Assembly: GCA_021163085.1 (NCBI GenBank)
Contig: JAGGXL010000182.1
Span: forward strand, 1-6,889
Length of the DNA: 6,889 bases
From: Thermodesulfobacterium sp.
Lineage (GTDB): Bacteria; Desulfobacterota; Thermodesulfobacteria; Thermodesulfobacteriales; Thermodesulfobacteriaceae
Reading direction: 5' to 3'
A program made the position numbers and the translations under genes. The number at the start of each line of letters is the position of its first letter. Positions within the stretch are counted from its first letter, which is position 1. The notes under the pieces are model-generated. The model was not told the origin of the DNA. It ran no database searches and saw only the letters and a program-made list of their open reading frames with translations. Positions 1-5,103 of the stretch are shown one piece after another.

Positions 1-2
1 AA

Positions 3-1166
3 AATTTAGAATTTGAAAGGGCTGCTTTTTTAAGAGATAGAATTGCGGACTTAAAGAATATCCTGGAAAAACAGGCTGTTGTTTTAGATAAACCCTTAGA
101 TTTAGATCTATGGGAATATAAAAAAGTAAGGGCTTACGAATTTTTTATAGTTTTATTTGTAAGATATGGTTATCTTTATGGTTTTCAAACTTTTCAAACT
201 AAAAATCCTCTGGAAGAAAAACCTGGTTTAAAGGATGTCCTCTTACAATTCTATACAGATGGAAAAATTATCCCAGAAAAAATATTTCTGTCAGAGGAAA
301 TCGAAGAAAAAGAGGATCTTGAAAGCATTTTAAGTGAACTGGCAGGTAAAGAAGTGAAAATTTTAAAAAGTGTAAAAGATAAAAAGATTGAAATTTTAAG
401 AACCCTTGCTTTAAAAAATCTGGAAAATTTTATCTCTTCAGAAAAAAGAAGAGAAAAACCTTGGGATGCAGGTCTTTTAGAAGAACTTATAGAAACTTTA
501 AGACTTTCCAATGAACCGAGATGGATTGAAGCTATAGATCTTTCTCAATTTTATGGAACTGCAAGAGTTGGAGCTATTGTTTGTTTTTTTGAAGGAGAAC
601 CAGAAAAATCACGCTATCGACACTATCATATAAAAGGAAAAGCCAAAGATGATTATGCAATGCTTTACGAAGTGCTTTACAGAAGACTCAAAAGAGGTAT
701 GGAAGAAAACAATTTACCTGATCTTTTTTTAATTGATGGTGGGAAAGGACACTTAGAAACTGCTTTAAAGGTTGCTGAGGATCTCAAAATAGACACTGTT
801 GAATTTAGAAGTATTGCTAAAAATGAAAAAAGACAACCTGAAAAGCTCTATATTCCCGGAAGGAAAAATCCTTTGTTTTTACCAAGGTACAGTAATGTCT
901 ATCATTTTATTGGAAGAATAATGAGTGAAGCCCACAGATTTGCCAAATCCTTTGCAGAAAAAACAAAAGAAAAAGAAACCATAGAAAGTGTTTTGAATAA
1001 AATAAAAGGGATTGGCCCAAAGAGAAAGGAAATTCTTTTAAAAAACTTTGGAAGTCTGGAAGACATATCACGGGCTCCCTTAGAAAAACTAGCAAACCTT
1101 CCAGGACTTAACTTAAGAGTAGCAAAAACTTTGAAAGACAGCCTTAAGAAGTTTTTAACTTCTTAG
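3..1166 (+). CDS. uvrC: UvrABC excinuclease subunit C, 5'-truncated by window edge
   Basis: UvrC makes the two incisions flanking a DNA lesion that UvrA and UvrB have marked. The frame is open from position 3 to the TAG at 1164-1166, giving 387 visible residues of a protein usually near 600. The missing part should hold the GIY-YIG nuclease that cuts on the 3' side. Visible residues 2-18 are a UVR motif (LEFERAAFLRDRIADLK) for UvrB contact. Next comes the linker, then the RNase H-like nuclease that cuts on the 5' side: AIDLSQF with Asp179, EGEPEKSRYRHYHIKG, DDYAMLYEVLYRR, LIDGGKGHL with Asp245, LPGR-like IPGRK, and EAHRFA with His311. A tandem helix-hairpin-helix (IKGIGPKRKEILL, then LANLPGLNLRVAKTL) closes the protein. 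The GTG at 354 is an internal codon, not a start. The usual RDEAHRFA reads MSEAHRFA here, but the catalytic His is kept. The 3' end overlaps the convergent thi4 by 12 bases. Confidence 0.96.
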   Translation, partial: NLEFERAAFLRDRIADLKNILEKQAVVLDKPLDLDLWEYKKVRAYEFFIVLFVRYGYLYGFQTFQTKNPLEEKPGLKDVLLQFYTDGKIIPEKIFLSEEIEEKEDLESILSELAGKEVKILKSVKDKKIEILRTLALKNLENFISSEKRREKPWDAGLLEELIETLRLSNEPRWIEAIDLSQFYGTARVGAIVCFFEGEPEKSRYRHYHIKGKAKDDYAMLYEVLYRRLKRGMEENNLPDLFLIDGGKGHLETALKVAEDLKIDTVEFRSIAKNEKRQPEKLYIPGRKNPLFLPRYSNVYHFIGRIMSEAHRFAKSFAEKTKEKETIESVLNKIKGIGPKRKEILLKNFGSLEDISRAPLEKLANLPGLNLRVAKTLKDSLKKFLTS

Positions 1167-1176
1167 ATCTTTTTCT
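1144..1176 (+). terminator. Likely rho-independent terminator of uvrC
   Basis: AAGAAGT (1146-1152), a TTTTA loop and ACTTCTT (1158-1164) form a perfect 7-bp stem. It extends by one T-A pair (1145/1165) and a possible G-U pair (1144/1166). On the + strand it is followed by the T-rich run TCTTTTTCT (1168-1176). The stem covers the uvrC stop codon, and the thi4 stop lies in its loop. On the - strand the sequence after the stem is not T-rich, so it should act mainly on uvrC transcripts. The stem is AT-rich and therefore weak by mesophile standards. Confidence 0.5.
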
Positions 1177-1919
1177 ATAATTTCAGCTATCTTTTTTCCG
1201 CTCATAAGCATTCCGCCAAAAATGGGTCCCATTCTTGGAAGACCAAATACTTCACACACTGCTATTCCTGTTACATAAAGTCCTCCTGCCACTTTTCCTG
1301 TATGATCCACCACTAACTTTTCTGAAACCTCACTCCAATTTGATTTTTCACCTTTTATAGCTATATTGAGCTCTGGGTTTTTCTCTGCAGCAATCTGAAC
1401 TATTTCAGCATCATGTCCTGAGGCATCAACAAGGGCTTTTGAGTGAGTATAAAGAGGATCTACATGAAGACCTGAAAGTTCAATAGCAGTCCACTTCCAC
1501 AAAACTCCATTAACCCTGGGAGGGTTATCTCTTACTATTACATCTTCTACATGGACACCGAGAAAAATTTTAGCTCCTGCATCTATAGCTCCTACTGCAA
1601 GTTTAGCTATAAGCTCTGCTGGATTAAGTGTATATAATTTTTCTTCAGCTTTTTTATATTTTATTCTAAAATCCTCTAAAATGGGAATAGCCTCTTCCTG
1701 AACAACTATTTTAGGAATCATGTTTCCTCCACCACCTATTCCACCACCAAAGGAAAGTCTCTTTTCGTAAACAAGAACTTTAAATCCTTTTTCTGCTAAG
1801 TATTTAGCAGAGGTAAGCCCTGATGGCCCTGCACCCACAATAAGCACGTCTACATCACTATAATTATAAAGATCTTCCAAACCATACTTAATTATAGCCT
1901 TTTGAATTTCCAGCTCCAT
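1155..1919 (-). CDS. thi4: Thi4-family thiazole synthase, predicted sulfide-dependent
   Basis: Thi4 makes the adenylated thiazole precursor of thiamine from NAD and glycine in the cytoplasm. The 254-residue protein has an N-terminal Rossmann fold, VLIVGAGPSGL (25-35), with the acidic end of the second strand at Glu52 (VLVYEKR). It also has the Gly-rich GGGIGGGGNM loop (58-67), KIVVQEEAIPIL (70-81), SGLHVDPLYT (149-158), VDASGHDAEIV (164-174) and the C-terminal signature RMGPIFGGMLMSGKK (229-243). Yeast Thi4 gives up its own active-site Cys sulfur and works once. Here the matching position appears to be His152 in GLHVDP, as in archaeal Thi4 that uses free sulfide catalytically. The mapping is by motif, not by computed alignment. 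The ATG at 1919 follows AGGAGAG. No thiC, thiE or thiS is visible. It lies 73 bases after mpl on the same strand but has a good promoter of its own. Confidence 0.93.
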   Translation of the reverse strand: MELEIQKAIIKYGLEDLYNYSDVDVLIVGAGPSGLTSAKYLAEKGFKVLVYEKRLSFGGGIGGGGNMIPKIVVQEEAIPILEDFRIKYKKAEEKLYTLNPAELIAKLAVGAIDAGAKIFLGVHVEDVIVRDNPPRVNGVLWKWTAIELSGLHVDPLYTHSKALVDASGHDAEIVQIAAEKNPELNIAIKGEKSNWSEVSEKLVVDHTGKVAGGLYVTGIAVCEVFGLPRMGPIFGGMLMSGKKIAEIIEKDLRS

Positions 1920-1923
1920 TTTT

Positions 1924-1930
1924 CTCTCCT
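1924..1930 (-). promoter_or_regulatory. Ribosome binding site of thi4
   Basis: The - strand reads AGGAGAG and then AAAA before the ATG, leaving 6 bases between AGGAG and the start codon. It is the strongest Shine-Dalgarno in the window and supports the start at 1919. Confidence 0.85.
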
Positions 1931-1967
1931 TTTTAAAAATTCAATTTAAAAAATAAACCGCAACTCT

Positions 1968-1996
1968 ATTTTAAAATAAGAAAACCTATAGGTCAA
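1968..1996 (-). promoter_or_regulatory. Candidate sigma70-type promoter of thi4
   Basis: On the - strand, TTGACC (1996-1991) is separated by exactly 17 bases from TAAAAT (1973-1968). Both boxes match the vegetative consensus at 5 of 6 positions. The -35 box contains the TGA stop of mpl (1993-1995). Transcription would start near 1961, giving a leader of about 40 bases. That is too short for a TPP riboswitch, and no thi-box motif is seen. The spacer holds the perfect 10-bp palindrome ACCTATAGGT (1984-1993), which could be an operator. The -10 lies in a second palindrome, TATTTTAAAATA (1967-1978). Chance matches are common in AT-rich DNA, but spacing and position are good. Confidence 0.6.
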
Positions 1997-3390
1997 CATT
2001 TTAAATTTTTCTTAAGTGTTTCAAGTTCTTCAAAATATGCACTTGACATAAAGAGAATTAAAATTTTTTTTCCCGAAACCGCATTACATTTCAATTTCTT
2101 TTCCCATAAAAACACTTTCAAACCCTCTTTTTTTAAAGCTTGGATCACATATTTTATATCAATTCTTTCTTCTTCTGGAATATTCTCTAAACCAGGAGGG
2201 ATTTTAATATAAACAACATTTGCAAGGCTGAGGCTTTCTACATAGTCTTCTTGAAAAACTTTTCTTTTACTGGAATTTGTTCTTGGCTCAAAAACAATTA
2301 CTGTTTTTTCGGGTTTAATCGCTTTTTTTAGTTCTCTTAATGTTTCCTTTACAGCTGTTGGATGGTGTGCAAAGTCATCAATAATAACCAATTTATTATC
2401 AACATAAATTATTTCTTGTCTCCTTTTTATTCCAGGAAAAGTTTTAAAAGCTTTAATCCATTTGTCATTTAAAATATTTAACCCATAAAGTAAAGCTAAA
2501 ACAGAAAGGGCATTAAGCGCATTATATTCACCTGAAATAGAAAGAGAAAACTTTAAAGCTTTTTTAAATGGAGTATCTGCCAGTACAGAATTTATAAAAC
2601 ATAAGTTTTCAAATAAAGTTTTACTTTCAAGCAAAACAAAATTAGCTTTAGGATCCTTTCCATAGGAAATAAGTTTTGCTTTAGGGCGAGAAGAGTTTAT
2701 AACTTCTCTCAGGTTTTTATCATCGTAATTATAAACAATAACTCCTTCTTCTGGAACAAGGTTTATAAGTTTTTTAAAAACCTCTTTTAGAGATGAAATA
2801 TCTGGATAGATATCAGCATGATCATACTCAAGGCTCGTTAAAATGAGTGAAAAAGAGTGATAATAGAGAAACTTGGCTTCTTTATCAAAAAAAGAAGCTG
2901 GATACTCATCTCCTTCTATAACTGAAAAAATACCATCACCTTTTCTAAAATTAAGACCCGAGTGTTTTAGCACCCCGCCTACCAAATAGGTTGGATCTAA
3001 ATTAAGAGTTTCAAGGGTATAACTTAGAAGTGAAGTAACAGTTGTTTTCCCGTGTGTTCCTGCACAAACAAGAACTTTTTTATCTTTAAATATAAATTTA
3101 CTCAAAAAAGAGGGAAAGGAATAAAGAGGTATCCCTAATTCCTTTGATACACTAACTTCCTTATCATCTTTTTTGGTTATATTTCCCACAATAACAGCAT
3201 CTGGTTTTATTTTTCTGATATTTTCTGGATCTGGCTTATAAATGGGAATATTTAATTTTTTAAGAACCTCTGAAGAAGGGGGATAAAGATTCACCTTTTC
3301 TGAACCGTAAACTTCAAAACCGGATTCTTTCAAAATTCCAGCAACACCAGACATCCCTATTCCTCCAATTCCAATCATATAAACCTTCAT
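1993..3390 (-). CDS. mpl: Mpl-type UDP-MurNAc:tripeptide ligase (murein recycling)
   Basis: Mpl attaches the recovered tripeptide L-Ala-gamma-D-Glu-meso-DAP to UDP-N-acetylmuramate with ATP, bypassing the MurC, MurD and MurE steps in the cytoplasm. The 465 residues show the Mur ligase layout. An N-terminal Rossmann domain binds the UDP-sugar (MIGIGGIGMSGVAGIL, 5-20). The central ATPase has the P-loop GTHGKTT (111-117), EGDEY (159-163), FFDKEAKFLYY (167-177) and LEYDHADIYPD (187-197). The C-terminal domain has SGEYNALNALS (286-296), DDFAHHPTAV (338-347) and FEPRTNSSKR (367-376). FFDKxxKF, the LExDHADIxPD form and HHPTAV with EPRTNS favour Mpl over MurC, which usually reads HHPTEI. Family length is near 455. 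The start ATG at 3390 has GGAG 6 bases upstream, overlapping the end of the SAM hydrolase gene 3 bases away. A MurC role in a genome lacking another MurC cannot be excluded. Confidence 0.88.
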   Translation of the reverse strand: MKVYMIGIGGIGMSGVAGILKESGFEVYGSEKVNLYPPSSEVLKKLNIPIYKPDPENIRKIKPDAVIVGNITKKDDKEVSVSKELGIPLYSFPSFLSKFIFKDKKVLVCAGTHGKTTVTSLLSYTLETLNLDPTYLVGGVLKHSGLNFRKGDGIFSVIEGDEYPASFFDKEAKFLYYHSFSLILTSLEYDHADIYPDISSLKEVFKKLINLVPEEGVIVYNYDDKNLREVINSSRPKAKLISYGKDPKANFVLLESKTLFENLCFINSVLADTPFKKALKFSLSISGEYNALNALSVLALLYGLNILNDKWIKAFKTFPGIKRRQEIIYVDNKLVIIDDFAHHPTAVKETLRELKKAIKPEKTVIVFEPRTNSSKRKVFQEDYVESLSLANVVYIKIPPGLENIPEEERIDIKYVIQALKKEGLKVFLWEKKLKCNAVSGKKILILFMSSAYFEELETLKKNLKC

Positions 3391-3393
3391 GGC

Positions 3394-4173
3394 CTACTCC
3401 AGTATAATTTCTATTTCTGGATTTAACAAGATTTTAGAAGCTGAACCTTCTATTATTGCAATCTCAAGAAGCCCCTCACTTCCAAAAAGGGCAATCAGTT
3501 CTCCTTTTTTAGCATATCCATAAGATTTAACTAATGGTACTTCCTTTTTATTAACAAGAACTTTAAACGATTCTTTTACTATCATATCTTTGTGCAAATT
3601 TGTGATAAAATTTCCAAATTGATCTACATACCAGATAGAAAGTTTGTAGCCCTTTGAAGTCCTTTCAGGATAAGGAAATTTCAATTTCTTAAGACTTTCC
3701 TTAGAGAGAGGGGTTAAAAATTCTTCCCAGGGCGTTTCATTTAAAATATAGACCACTGCTGGAGCAAAAAGATCCCTCCCATGAAAAGTGAAACTGTAAG
3801 GTGGCTTTAAAACTTTTTCTTTTATTATCTCAAAAGCAGTAAAATCTGGATTTTCCTCATAAATCAAAGAAAACACTCCATTGTCTGGCCCAACAAAAGT
3901 GAAATTTTTAGTTTTTACTACTATTGCTCTTCTTTCTGTTCCCACTCCTGGATCAACTATAACCAGAAAAATTGTGCCTTCTGGAAAATACTTGTAAGAA
4001 AAATAAAGACTGAGCGCTGCTTTTTTTACATTCTGAGGTGGTACATTATGGGTAATATCAATAAAATTAACATTTACAGGCTTTTTAAGCTTTTTTAAAA
4101 TTCTTCCTTTTACAACTCCCACATAATGATCTTCTAATCCAAAATCTGTAAGAAGAGAAACTATTTTATTCAT
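3394..4173 (-). CDS. SAM hydrolase (SAM hydroxide adenosyltransferase, DUF62)
   Basis: Members of this family split S-adenosylmethionine with water into adenosine and L-methionine. They are relatives of fluorinase and chlorinase, which use halide instead. The 259-residue protein has the whole family signature: LTDFGLEDHYVGVVKG (8-23), DITHNVPPQNVKKAA (39-53), VDPGVGTERR (73-82), GPDNG (95-99), TFHGRDLFAPA (129-139) and DQFGNFITN (184-192). The Asp-Arg-His set thought to activate water is present as Asp74, Arg81 or Arg82, and His131. No signal peptide or membrane segment is seen, so it should be cytoplasmic. Its ATG overlaps the stop of the PP-loop gene (ATGA), and no Shine-Dalgarno stands at the right distance. 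An AGGAGAGG about 25 bases upstream is too far to serve directly, so coupling is likely. The physiological reason for SAM cleavage in this family is unsettled. Halide use is not excluded by sequence alone but is unlikely. Confidence 0.93.
   Translation of the reverse strand: MNKIVSLLTDFGLEDHYVGVVKGRILKKLKKPVNVNFIDITHNVPPQNVKKAALSLYFSYKYFPEGTIFLVIVDPGVGTERRAIVVKTKNFTFVGPDNGVFSLIYEENPDFTAFEIIKEKVLKPPYSFTFHGRDLFAPAVVYILNETPWEEFLTPLSKESLKKLKFPYPERTSKGYKLSIWYVDQFGNFITNLHKDMIVKESFKVLVNKKEVPLVKSYGYAKKGELIALFGSEGLLEIAIIEGSASKILLNPEIEIILE
3397..3400 (-). promoter_or_regulatory. Ribosome binding site of mpl
   Basis: GGAG on the - strand lies 6 bases before the mpl ATG, inside the last codons of the upstream SAM hydrolase gene (CTGGAG before the TAG). 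It fixes the mpl start at 3390 and implies translation coupled to the gene before it. Confidence 0.65.
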
Positions 4174-5102
4174 TTTTCAGAAATAAGAGAAACATCCTCT
4201 CCTTTTGAAATTTTCTCCTTAGCCTTTTTAGAATATTTTAGGAGAAGTTTTTTAATAAACTCCTCTGGTGGGTTTCCTTCTACAATCACTGCAGTAGGTG
4301 CAGGAACATCCAGAGTATAAGTTTTATATTTATTTTGAACTATTCTTCTTATCTTCTCATTTTCTTCTTTATTTCTCCCGAGAACTACCCAGAGTCCTTC
4401 TTCCAAAAAATGTCTTCCTATAATCAAAAGCTGAGAAGTTTCGTAGTTTAGGAGTCTTCTTTCTTTTATGACTTTTAAAACTCTTCCCCCAATTTGAGGA
4501 TCGGTGAGTAAACAACCTCCAGATGGAGTAGATATTTCTTTTAATTTAAATTTTTTTGCAAGCTCAAATTGAGTGGTTCTTTTTCTTCCAGAAATATCAA
4601 GAAGCTTTTCTCTATCGATAATTCCCTTTTTTTCAGGCTTTGTTTCAGCAAGAAGTTTTGCTGAAAGAGGTCTTAGCAAAATCCCTTTAACCCCCGCTTT
4701 TCTTTCAATTAATTCCAAGGTATTTTTATTCTGACTCATGGGTCTTTGTCCCAAAACTTCTCCTGTAGCTATAAAATCTGTTTTAAGTTCTTCCATAAAT
4801 TTTTTAGCTTTTTTTAGCATAAAAATCTTGCAATCTATACAGGGATTTGCGTAATCTCCATACCCATATTCAGGTTTTTTAAGCACTTCTATATATTCTT
4901 CTGTAACATCAACCAGCAATCCTTCATCAAAACCAAGAGCTTTTACCTTTTCATAAAAAGGCTCTGGATCTTCTTTATATTTCCATCCAAAAAAAGGAGT
5001 AATAAATCTAACTGCGATAATCTTTATCCCCTGTTCTTTGAGAAGTAAACCTGCTAAGTGACTATCAAGACCTTCTGAGAAAAGGAGAATAGCAGATGGC
5101 AT
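4170..5102 (-). CDS. ThiI/MnmA-like PP-loop tRNA sulfurtransferase with C-terminal NFACT-R-like region
   Basis: This is probably an ATP-dependent enzyme that adenylates a tRNA base and replaces oxygen with sulfur. The 310 residues begin with a PP-loop AILLFSEGLDSHLAG (4-18). The usual SGGLDS is SEGLDS here. NPCIDC (86-91) resembles the catalytic Cys region of MnmA, giving Cys88 and Cys91. ATGEVLGQRPMSQ (112-124) resembles the ThiI form TGExLGQxxSQ. SGGCLLTD (194-201) supplies Cys197, a likely persulfide partner. From about residue 208 on, GRVLKVIKERR, LLIIGRH, VVLGRNKEEN and PAPTAVIVEG resemble the small NFACT-R type RNA-binding domain known to be fused to such PP-loop proteins. It lacks the THUMP domain of ThiI and the MnmA C-terminal barrel. 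The modified base (s4U8, s2U34 or another) cannot be told from sequence. The start ATG lies 1 base after the recN stop and has only a weak Shine-Dalgarno. It overlaps the SAM hydrolase gene by 4 bases. Confidence 0.85.
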   Translation of the reverse strand: MPSAILLFSEGLDSHLAGLLLKEQGIKIIAVRFITPFFGWKYKEDPEPFYEKVKALGFDEGLLVDVTEEYIEVLKKPEYGYGDYANPCIDCKIFMLKKAKKFMEELKTDFIATGEVLGQRPMSQNKNTLELIERKAGVKGILLRPLSAKLLAETKPEKKGIIDREKLLDISGRKRTTQFELAKKFKLKEISTPSGGCLLTDPQIGGRVLKVIKERRLLNYETSQLLIIGRHFLEEGLWVVLGRNKEENEKIRRIVQNKYKTYTLDVPAPTAVIVEGNPPEEFIKKLLLKYSKKAKEKISKGEDVSLISEK

Positions 5103-5103
5103 T

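Noticed and set aside
251..511. 86-residue open frame on the - strand
   Set aside because: It lies antisense within uvrC, has a low-complexity Ser/Phe-rich product and no recognisable motif.
907..1095. 62-residue open frame on the - strand
   Set aside because: It is antisense to the conserved end of uvrC; the Phe/Leu-rich product mirrors the Lys/Glu-rich helix-hairpin-helix region.
354..1166. uvrC starting at the GTG at 354
   Set aside because: The frame is open back to position 3, and the upstream residues contain a UVR motif and linker typical of UvrC, so 354 is an internal Val codon.
1920..1992. TPP riboswitch before thi4
   Set aside because: The spacer is only 73 bases, AT-rich, and lacks the conserved CUGAGA and GG-rich helices of a thi-box.
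1920..1992. Terminator after mpl
   Set aside because: Only AT-only inverted repeats are present, without a GC-containing stem followed by a T-run on the - strand.
1993..3390. MurC (UDP-MurNAc:L-alanine ligase) as the product
   Set aside because: FFDKxxKF, LEYDHADIYPD and HHPTAV with EPRTNS match Mpl better than MurC; MurC function remains a minor alternative.
4192..4206. AGGAGAGG with a nearby ATG as an alternative start for the SAM hydrolase
   Set aside because: That ATG (4195) is in another frame and stops after a few codons; the family motif LTDFG begins properly from 4173.
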